Source: Kribbella steppae
GTDB taxonomy: Bacteria > Actinomycetota > Actinomycetes > Propionibacteriales > Kribbellaceae
DNA length: 64,000 bases
Direction of reading: 5' to 3'
NCBI RefSeq assembly: GCF_004342025.1
Contig: NZ_SLWN01000003.1
Coordinates: 186,001-250,000 of the forward strand
The position numbers and the translations under genes are program-made. Of the stretch, positions 45,664-53,832 are shown piece by piece. Each line of letters opens with the position of its first letter. The first letter of the stretch is position 1. The notes below the pieces were generated by a model that had not been told where the DNA came from, searched no databases, and worked only from the letters and a program-made list of their open reading frames with translations.

Positions 45664-46341
45664 TCAGCTCTCGGCCACCCAGGAGTACTCCACCTTGGGG
45701 CGGCCGCTGCGGCCGTCGTAGCGTTGGGTGCGCAGGGCCTGGCCCTGGTCCGCGAGGTGTTCGAGGTAGCGTCGCGCCGTGATGCGTGAGGTGCCGAGCG
45801 AGGCGGCGACCTCCTCGGCCGTCCAGCCCTCGCGGTTCCCGAGCAACTGGACGACACGATCCAGCACCGATCCGGCCAACCCCTTCGGCACCGACGAGAC
45901 CGTTGCCGGGTGCAACAACCGGTCCACCTCGTCCTGATCCGCGACCACCTGACCCGACTCCGCCGCTTTCCGTTGCCGCGCGTACGCCGTCAGTCGATCC
46001 CGCAAAGTCTCGTAGGCAAAGGGTTTCAGCACGTACTGCACCACGCCGATCCTGGCCGCCGCCTGGACCGCGGCCACCTCGCGGGCCGACGTCACCGCGA
46101 CCACGTCGGTTTGGTTGCCCAGGGCTCGCATCCGCCGGACCACATCCAGTCCGTGGCCGTCCGGCAGGTTCATGTCCAGCAGCACCAGGTCCACCTCGCC
46201 CCGGGCCAGCAGGTGCAGTGCGCGGGCCGCCGTACCGGCGACGCCGAGACACGTGAAGCCCGGCAGCCGGTCGACGTACGTGCGATGGGCCTCCGCGGCG
46301 ACCGGGTCGTCCTCGACGACGAGGACCCGCAGATCAGGCAC
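45664..46341 (-). CDS. response regulator of a dicarboxylate/citrate two-component system
   Basis: 225 aa, CitB/DcuR type. Receiver: VVEDDPVAAEAHRTYVDR (D11, D12), phospho-acceptor D56 in VDLVLLDMNLPDGHGLDVV, and K in YVLKPFAYETL. The C-terminal winged helix has TAEEVAASLGTSRITARRYL and a basic DGRSGRPKVEYSW wing. It overlaps the kinase gene by 8 nt. The adjacent divergent dctA is the likely target. Confidence 0.9.
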   Translation of the reverse strand: MPDLRVLVVEDDPVAAEAHRTYVDRLPGFTCLGVAGTAARALHLLARGEVDLVLLDMNLPDGHGLDVVRRMRALGNQTDVVAVTSAREVAAVQAAARIGVVQYVLKPFAYETLRDRLTAYARQRKAAESGQVVADQDEVDRLLHPATVSSVPKGLAGSVLDRVVQLLGNREGWTAEEVAASLGTSRITARRYLEHLADQGQALRTQRYDGRSGRPKVEYSWVAES

Positions 46342-47590
46342 TGGCGCCCACCGCCCGCGGCAATCGGACCCGCACGGTCAGCGCCGGAACGTCGTCCAGT
46401 TCGGAATCCGGGTCGACCATCAGCGTGCCCTGCCAGCGCTCGACCGTACTGCGCACGAGCACGAGCCCGAGGCCGTGACCCGGCTCTGCCTTGGTGGTCC
46501 AGCCGCGATCGAACATGTGGGCCAACTCCACCGCGCCCAGTTCGGCGCCGGTGTTCGTGACGGCGAGGTCGATCGCGTTCGGCGTCGTACTCGCCCGCAA
46601 CTCGACCCGGCGCGGAGCGGGTCCACCGCGGGCGGCCTCGATCGCGTTGTCGAGCAGGTTGCCGACGACTGTGACGACGTCCTGCGCCGGCAGCCGGGTG
46701 TTGAGTGCCTCCCGACCGAGCTCCAACGTGAGAACCACTCCGCGTTCCTGGGCCTGGGACAGCTTGGCCAGCAGCAGCGATGCGAGCACCGGGTCGCCGA
46801 CCGTCCCGACCACGCGGTCCGTCATCGCCTGGGCGAACTGTAGCTCCGACACCGCGAACTCGCGGGCGCGTTCCGGCTTGCCGATCTCAATCAGGCTGAC
46901 CACTGTGTGCAGCCGGTTCGAGGCCTCGTGGTTCTGTGCCTGCAGGGATTCGGCCAGGCTGCGGACCGCGTCCAGCTCGCCCAGCAGGCGCTGTAGCTGG
47001 GTGTGATCCCGCAGCGTGACGATCCGCCCGGACCGGGCCGGCTGCTGGTTCACGACCACCACACCCTCGGCGCCGAGGTGGAGTTCGTCGTACGCCGTCC
47101 GCCCTGCGGTGAGCAGCTCGGACAGAGTGCTGCCCAGGTGGAGCTCCTTGATCGGAGTGCCGGGCAGGACCGCCCGTAGGCCGAGCAAGTTGCGGGCCTC
47201 GTCGTTGATGAGTTGGACTCGGCCGTCCGCGTCGAGCAGGATCAGGCCCTCGCGAGCTGCGCGCAGAACGCCCTCGTAGAAGTCGAGCATCCGGGCCAGC
47301 GCCTGCGTACCGATGCCGCGGGTGGCGCGTCGTACCCGCCAGGAGACGAGGGCGTTGCCGGCGATCGCGACGCCGAGCATCAGGCTCGCGACACCGAGCA
47401 TCGAGCGGACGTCGAGCCGGATCAGCTCCCACCAGCCGGGCGGGGCAACGCCGGCGGCCGCGGCGTCCCGGTCGGCCTGGGACCGGGACTGGGCCATCAT
47501 CGTGATCCAGACCATCAGGATCAACACCCCGGCCGTGACGGTCTGCAGCCAGAGGACCTGGCGGCGCAGCTCCCACGGCCGGTGGTTCAT
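46334..47590 (-). CDS. sensor histidine kinase of the CitA/DcuS family lacking the extracellular sensor domain
   Basis: 418 aa from ATG 47590; a longer start at 47626 is unsupported. Two membrane helices (about residues 12-32 and 60-82) flank only about 27 external residues, whereas CitA/DcuS kinases normally carry a 120-130-residue Cache domain there. A cytoplasmic PAS domain follows (EGLILLDADGRVQLINDEAR), then the phospho-acceptor stretch NHEASNRLHTVVSLIEIG and the ATPase boxes NLLDNAIEAARGG and GHGLGLVLVRSTVER. Partner of the overlapping response regulator. Confidence 0.88.
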   Translation of the reverse strand: MNHRPWELRRQVLWLQTVTAGVLILMVWITMMAQSRSQADRDAAAAGVAPPGWWELIRLDVRSMLGVASLMLGVAIAGNALVSWRVRRATRGIGTQALARMLDFYEGVLRAAREGLILLDADGRVQLINDEARNLLGLRAVLPGTPIKELHLGSTLSELLTAGRTAYDELHLGAEGVVVVNQQPARSGRIVTLRDHTQLQRLLGELDAVRSLAESLQAQNHEASNRLHTVVSLIEIGKPERAREFAVSELQFAQAMTDRVVGTVGDPVLASLLLAKLSQAQERGVVLTLELGREALNTRLPAQDVVTVVGNLLDNAIEAARGGPAPRRVELRASTTPNAIDLAVTNTGAELGAVELAHMFDRGWTTKAEPGHGLGLVLVRSTVERWQGTLMVDPDSELDDVPALTVRVRLPRAVGASA

Positions 47591-47654
47591 GCCGACAGTG
47601 TGCACATCCCGGGCGGATTTGTGCATTCCAGCGGGGTCACTGGTACGGCATCGC

Positions 47655-47672
47655 GAACGATATGAACGAAAT
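47655..47672 (+). promoter_or_regulatory. direct repeat upstream of dctA, candidate regulator site
   Basis: GAACGATAT followed at once by GAACGAAAT, 9-nt period, lies about 73 nt before the dctA start and 65 nt from the kinase start. The site is between the divergent regulator and transporter genes. Confidence 0.35.
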
Positions 47673-47744
47673 GCGCAGTTCCCCTGTGCGTCACGTCACA
47701 GTTACTGAAGTACAGCCCGCCCGGCCGATACAGGAGTCCCCACC

Positions 47745-49136
47745 ATGTCGAGCCCGACTGAATCCCGACCGACCCCGGTCCGCAACGACCGGACCCACTT
47801 CCTCTACATCGCCGTCATCGTCGCCGTACTGCTCGGCATCGGTGTCGGTTTCCTGTTCCCGAACTTCGCGGTCGAGCTGAAACCTCTCGGCACCGGCTTC
47901 GTGAACCTGATCAAGATGATGATCAGCCCGGTCATCTTCTGCACGCTGGTGCTCGGCATCGGCTCGGTCCGCCAGGCCGCCAGTGTCGGCAAGGTCGGCG
48001 GTCTGGCGCTCGCCTACTTCCTGGTGATGTCGACGGCCGCCCTCGCGATCGGCCTGCTGGTCGGCAACCTGGTCCAGCCCGGTTCCGGTCTGAACCTGAC
48101 CGACAAACTGCGTGAGGCCGGCCAGAAGCAGGCCGCCGGGGCGCACGAGGGTACGACGGACTTCATCCTCGGCATCATCCCGAAGACGATCGTGTCCGCG
48201 CTGACCGAGGGCGAGGTGCTGCAGACGGTCCTGGTCGCGCTGCTGATCGGCTTCGCGCTGCAGGGGATGGGCGCCAAGGGTCAGCCGATCCTGGACGCCA
48301 TCGGCCACCTCCAGCGGCTGGTGTTCAAGGTGCTGTCGATGATCATGTGGGCCGCGCCGATCGGTGCGTTCGGCGCTATTGCGGCCGTCGTCGGGGCCAC
48401 CGGCACGGACGCGCTGGTCAGCCTGGGCAAGATCATGCTGGCCTTCTACATCACCTGTCTGCTCTTCGTGCTCGTTGTCCTGGGCACCGTTCTCCGGCTG
48501 GTCGCCGGGATCTCGGTCTTCCAGTTGCTGCGCTACCTGGGCCGCGAGTTCCTGCTGATCGTGTCCACCTCGTCCTCGGAGACCGCGCTGCCGCGGCTGA
48601 TCGGGAAGATGGAGCACCTCGGCGTCGGCAAGCAGGTGGTCGGCATCACCGTCCCGACCGGGTATTCGTTCAACCTGGACGGCACCGCGATCTACCTGAC
48701 CATGGCGTCGCTGTTCATCGCCGAGGCGATGGACCAGCCGTTCTCGCTCGCTCAGCAGATCTCCCTGCTGGCGTTCATGATCATCGCCTCGAAGGGTGCC
48801 GCCGGTGTCACCGGCGCAGGTCTGGCCACCCTGGCCGGCGGGCTGCAGTCGCACCGGCCCGATCTCGTCGACGGCGTCGGCCTGATCGTCGGCATCGACC
48901 GGTTCATGTCCGAGGCCCGGGCGCTGACGAACTTCGCCGGCAACGCGGTCGCGACCGTCGTGGTCGGTCAGTGGGTCGGAGCGTTCGACAAGGAACAGGC
49001 CCGGCAGGTCTTTGCCGGCGAGGATCCGTTCGACGAGGCCGCCTTCGCCGCCGGCGACACCCACGCGGGCGACCTGCCGGCCGCGGTCGACAGCGCTCCG
49101 CCCCGCCCGGTCGACAGCGGCCCGTCCCACCACTGA
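47745..49136 (+). CDS. dctA: C4-dicarboxylate:cation symporter DctA
   Basis: 463 aa, eight membrane helices and two re-entrant loops of the DAACS (SLC1-like) family. Signatures: ISPVIFCTLVLGIGSV, the Ser-rich STSSSETALPRL hairpin, GYSFNLDGTAIYLTMASLFI, ASKGAAGVTGAGLATLAGGL and the substrate-binding RALTNFAGNAVATVVVGQW. It imports succinate, fumarate and malate with H+ or Na+. ATG 47745. The divergent two-component genes probably regulate it. Confidence 0.92.
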   Translation: MSSPTESRPTPVRNDRTHFLYIAVIVAVLLGIGVGFLFPNFAVELKPLGTGFVNLIKMMISPVIFCTLVLGIGSVRQAASVGKVGGLALAYFLVMSTAALAIGLLVGNLVQPGSGLNLTDKLREAGQKQAAGAHEGTTDFILGIIPKTIVSALTEGEVLQTVLVALLIGFALQGMGAKGQPILDAIGHLQRLVFKVLSMIMWAAPIGAFGAIAAVVGATGTDALVSLGKIMLAFYITCLLFVLVVLGTVLRLVAGISVFQLLRYLGREFLLIVSTSSSETALPRLIGKMEHLGVGKQVVGITVPTGYSFNLDGTAIYLTMASLFIAEAMDQPFSLAQQISLLAFMIIASKGAAGVTGAGLATLAGGLQSHRPDLVDGVGLIVGIDRFMSEARALTNFAGNAVATVVVGQWVGAFDKEQARQVFAGEDPFDEAAFAAGDTHAGDLPAAVDSAPPRPVDSGPSHH

Positions 49137-49157
49137 GCAACCGTCCCACCCCTCCGG

Positions 49158-49194
49158 CACTGCCCGTCAGCTCCTGACAAGCTGACGGGCAGTG
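49158..49194 (+). terminator. terminator of dctA
   Basis: Perfect 15-bp arms 49158-49172 and 49180-49194 (CACTGCCCGTCAGCT and its complement) with a 7-nt loop, 22 nt after the dctA stop. Confidence 0.8.
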
Positions 49195-49200
49195 TCACGT

Positions 49201-49257
49201 CTAGGGTGCGTCTCTCAATTCCCCGCAGCACGCAGGGAATCGAGAGACGTGCCCTAG
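49201..49257 (-). terminator. long hairpin overlapping the stop of the LLM oxidoreductase gene
   Basis: Arms 49201-49223 and 49235-49257 pair over 23 positions with three mismatches or wobbles. The TAG stop of the minus-strand gene (49254-49256) lies in the arm. Confidence 0.6.
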
Positions 49258-50075
49258 CTCCCGGCGAGCTTCTCGACCACGGGAGCCAGGTCCTCGAGGT
49301 AGGTCGAGTTGACCGTGATGTACGTCGTACCGAACTCGTCCCGGCGCCGTAGCAGCTCGTCGACCATCTGCTGAGGTGTGCCGCGCAGCATCATCAGCGA
49401 GTCGCTCGCCTCGAGCTCCTCCGGTGACACCCCGGCGGCCCGCTGGGTCCACGGCGGCAGCTCGCGCGTCCCGGCCGCGAACAGGTTCATCGCCAGTTCG
49501 ATGCTGTCGGCCCGCGGTCCGGCCAGCTCGCGCAGGTCCTGGACCAGCCGCAGGACCTCCGCCCGCGGCGTCATCGCGTCCTTGGCGATCGACACGATGT
49601 CGGCCCGGGCCGCCGCCAGGGCCAGCGCCCGCGGTCCGCCGGCGGCCAGCATGATCGGCGTACGACGGTCGCCGTCGAGCCGCTCCAGGATGTCCAGCGT
49701 CTCCCGGACCTGGTCGCGGCGCTCCTTGCCGGACCCGAACGGCAGCCCGAGCTCGGCTGCCTGCTGGTCCGTGCCCGGCCGTCCGGTGCCGATGCCGAAG
49801 TCGAACCGGCCGTCGGTCAACACGGTCAGCGTGTGCGCGTCCCACGCGGCCTGCCGGGGCGTCCGCAGCGGTGCCGCGGCCACGAAGGTGCCGACCCGGA
49901 CGTCCGCGAGCGTCGCGGCCATCGCAAGGGAGGCGAACGGCGACGGCAACTGCAGTCCGTCGGGCATGAGCACGCTCGAGTAACCGAGGTCGGCCGCCTG
50001 CCGCACGGTTGTGGTCCACTGCTCCGCTGTCGCCGGGCTGCCCACCACGCCGAACCGGAATCGCCTGTCGCTCAT
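49254..50075 (-). CDS. LLM-class (F420-dependent type) oxidoreductase
   Basis: 273 aa from ATG 50075 with GGGGAG upstream. Luciferase-like TIM barrel: RFRFGVVGSPATAEQWTTTV, GYSSVLMPDGLQLPSPFASL, TDGRFDFGIGTGRPGTDQQA and MLAAGGPRALALAAARADIV. Actinobacterial members mostly use coenzyme F420 for hydride transfer. The C-terminal RGTPQQMVDELLRRRDEFGT is typical. Substrate unknown. A single-gene unit with 111 bp to the divergent ygfZ-like gene. Confidence 0.85.
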   Translation of the reverse strand: MSDRRFRFGVVGSPATAEQWTTTVRQAADLGYSSVLMPDGLQLPSPFASLAMAATLADVRVGTFVAAAPLRTPRQAAWDAHTLTVLTDGRFDFGIGTGRPGTDQQAAELGLPFGSGKERRDQVRETLDILERLDGDRRTPIMLAAGGPRALALAAARADIVSIAKDAMTPRAEVLRLVQDLRELAGPRADSIELAMNLFAAGTRELPPWTQRAAGVSPEELEASDSLMMLRGTPQQMVDELLRRRDEFGTTYITVNSTYLEDLAPVVEKLAGS

Positions 50076-50174
50076 CGCCTTGCTCCCCTCGAAGATTTGG
50101 TACCTCCAGGCTGTCCGGGACCGGGTGGTGTCCACATCCCACGGTGGGAGGCGATCGCCGTACGCCAGTCGACG

Positions 50175-50180
50175 TACTCT
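50175..50180 (+). promoter_or_regulatory. -10 box TACTCT (leaderless start of ygfZ)
   Basis: TACTCT ends 6 nt before ATG 50187; no Shine-Dalgarno. Confidence 0.6.
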
Positions 50181-50186
50181 GGTGAC

Positions 50187-51182
50187 ATGTCACGGAAGCG
50201 CAGCCCCCTGCTGGACCGGCCCGGCGCGGTCGAGGCCGATGGAGTCGACGCCGGCGTCGCGGCCCACTACGGGACCGATCTGCGGGAGCAGCGGGCCCTG
50301 ACGGCCGGGAACGGGTTCGTCGACCTGTCGCACCGCGACGTGGTCACGATCACCGGCCCGGACCGGCTCACCTGGCTGCACGCGCTCACGACGCAGTACT
50401 TCGAGGGCTTCAAGCCCGGGACGTCGACGACCGCGCTGCTGTTGTCGCCGACGGGTCACATCGAGCATGTGATGTACGGCGTCGACGACGGCGAGACCTT
50501 CTGGCTGCACACGGAGCCCGGCGCGGCCGCGGCGATGATCGAGTGGCTGCGGAAGATGGTGTTCATGTCGCGCGTCGAGATCACCGACGTGACCGACGAC
50601 TACGCGATCATCTGGCGCCCGGGCCAGGCTGCCGAAGGCGGTCCGCTGACGCGCAGTGGAGAGGACTCGCTCGGCGGACACGAGGTGTTCCTGCCGCGTG
50701 CGGAGCTGGCCGGGCTGGAAGGGCCTGCGGCTGGCATCTGGGCGTACGAGGCGCTCCGGATCGAGGCGGGCGCGCCGCGGTTCGGTCTGGACACGGACGA
50801 GCGCGCGATCCCGAACGAGGTGGGCTGGCTGGGGGTCGGTGTCCACCTGAACAAGGGCTGCTACCGCGGTCAGGAGACGGTCGCCCGGGTGCACAACCTG
50901 GGTCGTCCGCCGCGCCGGTTGGTCCGGCTGCACCTGGACGGTTCGGTCGACCACCTGCCTGCCCACGGGTACGCCGTACGCTCCGGCGACAAGCAGGTCG
51001 GCTTCATCGGGTCGGCGGCCCGGCATCACGAGTACGGACCGATCGCGCTGGCGCTGGTGAAGCGGAACGTCGACGCGGCCGCCATCCTCGAGGTGGTGGC
51101 CGAGGATCAGCCGACGGTGACCGCGACCCAGGAGCTCCTGGTCGACCCGGAGGTCGGGCTGCACGTGCGCTCCCGGCTGTGA
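50187..51182 (+). CDS. ygfZ: folate-binding protein YgfZ (iron-sulfur cluster assembly/repair)
   Basis: 331 aa from ATG 50187, leaderless. The signature K-GCYRGQE is present (HLNKGCYRGQETVARVHNLG), along with VDLSHRDVVTITGPDRLTWL, TALLLSPTGHIEHVMYG and ERAIPNEVGWLG. YgfZ/IBA57 proteins resemble the T-protein of glycine cleavage, bind tetrahydrofolate and support assembly of [4Fe-4S] enzymes. Soluble. Gene order with the asparaginase (46 bp downstream, own promoter) seems incidental. Confidence 0.92.
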   Translation: MSRKRSPLLDRPGAVEADGVDAGVAAHYGTDLREQRALTAGNGFVDLSHRDVVTITGPDRLTWLHALTTQYFEGFKPGTSTTALLLSPTGHIEHVMYGVDDGETFWLHTEPGAAAAMIEWLRKMVFMSRVEITDVTDDYAIIWRPGQAAEGGPLTRSGEDSLGGHEVFLPRAELAGLEGPAAGIWAYEALRIEAGAPRFGLDTDERAIPNEVGWLGVGVHLNKGCYRGQETVARVHNLGRPPRRLVRLHLDGSVDHLPAHGYAVRSGDKQVGFIGSAARHHEYGPIALALVKRNVDAAAILEVVAEDQPTVTATQELLVDPEVGLHVRSRL

Positions 51183-51216
51183 GCCGTTTCATTCGCAACA
51201 CTGCGTTTTGCACCTG

Positions 51217-51222
51217 TACAGT
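51217..51222 (+). promoter_or_regulatory. -10 box TACAGT (leaderless start of asparaginase)
   Basis: TACAGT ends 6 nt before GTG 51229. Confidence 0.55.
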
Positions 51223-51228
51223 TCAGCC

Positions 51229-52185
51229 GTGACCGAACCTGTGATCCTGGCCGACGTCGTCCGCAGCGGCTTCGTGGAGGGCCATCACCGCGGCTCCGTC
51301 GTGGTGACGAATCCCGACGGCGCCGTCGAGTGGTCCGTCGGCGTGGTGGACCAGCCGATGTTCCCGCGCTCGTCGAACAAGCCGATGCAGGCCCTCGGCA
51401 TGCTCCGCAACGGGCTCACCCTCGACGGCAAGTTGCTGTCGCTCGCGGGCGCGTCCCACTCGGGCGAGCAGTTCCACCTGGACGGCGTACGCGAGATTCT
51501 CGCCATGGCGGACCTGGATGAGTCGGCTCTTCGGACCCCGCCGGCGTATCCGCTGGAGGATGCTGCCCGGGATGCCTGGGTGCGTGCGGGGCACGGTCCG
51601 GAGCGGATCACGATGAACTGCTCGGGCAAGCACGCGGCGATGCTCCTGACCTGTGTGATCAACGGCTGGCCGCTCGATGACTACCGCACGCCGGATCACC
51701 CACTGCAGCAGGCGATCCGGACCGCGGTCGAGGACACCGCTGGCGAGAAGGTCTCGTACGTCGCCGTCGACGGCTGTGGCGCCCCGATCCTCGCGATCAG
51801 CCTCGCCGGCCTCGCCCGATCCTTCGGCCTGTTCGCTGCGGCCGCCCCGGGCACGCTCGAGGCCCGGGTGAAGGACGCGTTCCGCGCGTACCCGGAGTAC
51901 GCCAGCGGGAGTACTCGCGACGAGGCCGCGCTGATGCGTGCGATCCCGGGCCTGTTCTGCAAGGTGGGCGCCGAGAGTGTGTACGCCGTGGGCCTCGAGG
52001 ACGGCCGTGGGATCGCACTGAAGGTCGAGGACGGCACACCGCGCGCCCGCGCCGTGGTGATGGCCGCCGTACTCCAGAAGCTCGGCCTCGAGCACGAGGT
52101 CATCGACCAGCAGTCCCGTTTCCCCTTGTACGGCGGTGGCGTCGAGGTCGGCGCCGTCCAGCCGCATCCTTCAACGTTCAGCTAG
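51229..52185 (+). CDS. asparaginase (asparaginase II / PF06089 type)
   Basis: 318 aa from GTG 51229, leaderless. This is the actinobacterial and rhizobial asparaginase type, unlike E. coli AnsA/B: RSGFVEGHHRGSVVVTNPDG, FPRSSNKPMQALGMLRNGL, LSLAGASHSGEQFHLDGV, MNCSGKHAAMLLTCVINGW and DGCGAPILAISLAGLAR. The Ser-Lys pairs in SSNKP and CSGKH are the catalytic candidates. It hydrolyses L-asparagine to aspartate and ammonia in the cytosol, which ties to nitrogen supply. Confidence 0.88.
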   Translation: MTEPVILADVVRSGFVEGHHRGSVVVTNPDGAVEWSVGVVDQPMFPRSSNKPMQALGMLRNGLTLDGKLLSLAGASHSGEQFHLDGVREILAMADLDESALRTPPAYPLEDAARDAWVRAGHGPERITMNCSGKHAAMLLTCVINGWPLDDYRTPDHPLQQAIRTAVEDTAGEKVSYVAVDGCGAPILAISLAGLARSFGLFAAAAPGTLEARVKDAFRAYPEYASGSTRDEAALMRAIPGLFCKVGAESVYAVGLEDGRGIALKVEDGTPRARAVVMAAVLQKLGLEHEVIDQQSRFPLYGGGVEVGAVQPHPSTFS

Positions 52186-52219
52186 TTGCTACCCCGCGTG
52201 AGCGGGCTCACGGTGTCGC

Positions 52220-52237
52220 TGCTTGCAATTGCAAGCA
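52220..52237. promoter_or_regulatory. 18-bp perfect palindrome, probable operator of the XRE regulator
   Basis: TGCTTGCAATTGCAAGCA is fully self-complementary and lies 22-39 nt before the ATG of the XRE gene, over the presumed -35 region. It is AT-richer than the surroundings. Autoregulation by the XRE protein is the simplest reading. Confidence 0.7.
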
Positions 52238-52258
52238 CGTTGCTAGCACTATGGACAC

Positions 52259-52786
52259 ATGGCCAAGTTGAGTGATCGTGTTGCCGGATCGGTGGGCTCC
52301 GTCGGGGAGTACCTCGCCGAGCAGCGGCGGCACGCGCAGTTGTCGTTGCGGCAGCTGTCCGACCTGGCCGGTGTGTCGAACCCGTACCTCAGCCAGATCG
52401 AGCGCGGCCTGCGGAAACCGTCGGCCGATGTGCTGCAGCAGCTCGCGAAGGCGTTGCGGATCTCCGCGGAGACCCTGTACGTGCGGGCCGGCATTCTCGA
52501 TCCGGACGACGGCTCCGACGGCGCCCGGCGCGCGTCGGGTGTGGTCGACGCCGTACTGCTCGATCCCGCGCTGAACGAGCGGCAGAAGCGCGTCCTGCTG
52601 GACGTCTACGCGTCCTTCGTCCGGGAGAACACCCCCGAGTCCGACCCAGAGTCCGACCTTGAGTCCGACACCGCCCCCGACCACGAGGCCGCCGAGAAGC
52701 CGGGTCCTGCCAGACCGGCTGCTGCTCCTGCTGCTGCGAAGAAGTCGACGGCCAAGAAGACCCCTGCAACAAAGCGCACCAAGTAA
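52259..52786 (+). CDS. XRE-family regulator with acidic/basic C-terminal tail (Rv0474-like)
   Basis: 175 aa. The helix-turn-helix at residues 14-72 reads VGEYLAEQRRHAQLSLRQLS, DLAGVSNPYLSQIERGLRKP, SADVLQQLAKALRISAETLY. A helical segment, DPALNERQKRVLLDVYASFV, follows, then an acidic run (PESDPESDLESD) and an Ala/Lys-rich tail (AAKKSTAKKTPATKRTK) that may bind DNA nonspecifically. Gene order (XRE, HbhA-like, DUF2516) equals M. tuberculosis Rv0474-Rv0475-Rv0476. Likely autorepressor via the palindrome upstream. Confidence 0.85.
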   Translation: MAKLSDRVAGSVGSVGEYLAEQRRHAQLSLRQLSDLAGVSNPYLSQIERGLRKPSADVLQQLAKALRISAETLYVRAGILDPDDGSDGARRASGVVDAVLLDPALNERQKRVLLDVYASFVRENTPESDPESDLESDTAPDHEAAEKPGPARPAAAPAAAKKSTAKKTPATKRTK

Positions 52787-52822
52787 CACTTCCTGCTGAA
52801 AAACATCCCGAGGAGAAGCCTG

Positions 52823-53344
52823 ATGGCTACCCGTACGCCCGTCACCCCGTTCTACGCCCTCGCCGGCGCCGGCGACCTGGCGGTGGAGAAGTTCCGCGCC
52901 GTCAGCGACGACGTCACCGCCCGGTTCGCCAAGCTGGACCAGAAGACCCTGCAGACCGAGCTGACCAAGGCGCAGTCGGAGCTGGCCAAGCGGTTCGAGG
53001 CCATCGTCGCCGACGCCAAGACCGCTCCGGCCAAGCTGCGTGAGCTGCCGGTCACCGCGCAGGCCGGTTTCACCACCGTGCTCGGCCAGGCCGAGGAGAC
53101 CTACGAGGACCTGGCCGGCCGCGGCAAGGAGCTGGTCGAGCGGATCCGCAGCCAGAAGGCCACCGAGGACCTGGTCACCCAGGCCAAGACCACGGTGAGC
53201 AAGGCCAAGGCCACCCGGACCACCGCGAAGAAGACCGCCGACACCGCCACCCGCAACGTCAAGGCGACCGCGACCAGCGCCCGCAAGACCGCGAAGACCG
53301 CCTCCAAGGCCGCCACCACCGCGGCCACCAAGGTCGGCGACTGA
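52823..53344 (+). CDS. hbhA: HbhA-like protein with Lys/Ala-rich C-terminus
   Basis: 173 aa from ATG 52823 with GAGGAG upstream. Residues 1-115 are a long amphipathic helix bundle (TPFYALAGAGDLAVEKFR, LTKAQSELAKRFEAIVADAK); residues 118-172 are Lys/Ala/Thr-rich repeats (KAKATRTTAKKTADTATRN, SARKTAKTASKAATTAATKV). This is the layout of mycobacterial heparin-binding hemagglutinin, but here more likely a structural or lipid/polyanion-binding protein, since this is a soil-type organism. No signal peptide, as in HbhA. Confidence 0.82.
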   Translation: MATRTPVTPFYALAGAGDLAVEKFRAVSDDVTARFAKLDQKTLQTELTKAQSELAKRFEAIVADAKTAPAKLRELPVTAQAGFTTVLGQAEETYEDLAGRGKELVERIRSQKATEDLVTQAKTTVSKAKATRTTAKKTADTATRNVKATATSARKTAKTASKAATTAATKVGD

Positions 53345-53380
53345 GAGTAACAACAGCCCACATCTGGGTGAATCATCAGG

Positions 53381-53427
53381 CCGGGCGGCCCACAATCTGC
53401 ACTCAGCAGAGGTGGGCCGCCCGGTCT
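53381..53427 (+). terminator. terminator of the hbhA-like gene
   Basis: CCGGGCGGCCCAC (53381-53393) pairs perfectly with GTGGGCCGCCCGG (53412-53424); inner CTGC/GCAG extends it. TCTTT follows. It separates hbhA from the DUF2516 gene, which has its own promoter. Confidence 0.78.
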
Positions 53428-53432
53428 TTGGG

Positions 53433-53438
53433 TACGCT
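53433..53438 (+). promoter_or_regulatory. -10 box TACGCT (leaderless start of DUF2516 gene)
   Basis: TACGCT ends 7 nt before ATG 53446, only 8 nt after the preceding terminator. Confidence 0.55.
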
Positions 53439-53445
53439 CGTACGC

Positions 53446-53799
53446 ATGCTCCCACTCGCCACGTTCCCGAACCTCTTTCCTGGGTTCGCCGGTCCGCTCG
53501 AGATCATCTGGTGGGTGCTGCTCGGGATCAAGCTGGTCGCGCTGATCGATGCCGCGTTCCGGCCGCGGGCGGTGTTCGTCGCCGCGGACAAGCTGACCAA
53601 GCCCGGCTGGGTGCTGATCCTGGTCGTGTTCACGCTGAGTCAGATCTTCCAGGGCTGGCTGAGTTTCTTCGGCCTGATCGGCATCGTCGCCGCCGCGGTC
53701 TACCTGGTCGACGCCCGCCCGGCGCTGCGCGCCGCCGCCGGGCGTGGACGAGGCGGCTGGGGCGCCATCCGCCGCCGCAGGGGCCCCCGCCCGCTGTAG
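53446..53799 (+). CDS. DUF2516 membrane protein (Rv0476-like)
   Basis: 117 aa, three membrane helices: EIIWWVLLGIKLVALIDAAF, WVLILVVFTLSQIFQGWL and LIGIVAAAVYLVDARPAL. The conserved AAFRPRAVFVAADKLTKPGW loop marks DUF2516. The C-terminus is very basic (RGRGGWGAIRRRRGPRP). Function unknown; position after XRE-hbhA is conserved in actinobacteria. Leaderless start. Confidence 0.85.
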   Translation: MLPLATFPNLFPGFAGPLEIIWWVLLGIKLVALIDAAFRPRAVFVAADKLTKPGWVLILVVFTLSQIFQGWLSFFGLIGIVAAAVYLVDARPALRAAAGRGRGGWGAIRRRRGPRPL

Positions 53800-53832
53800 C
53801 TCCCGCACATCCGCCGTACGACGCTCCAGCGG

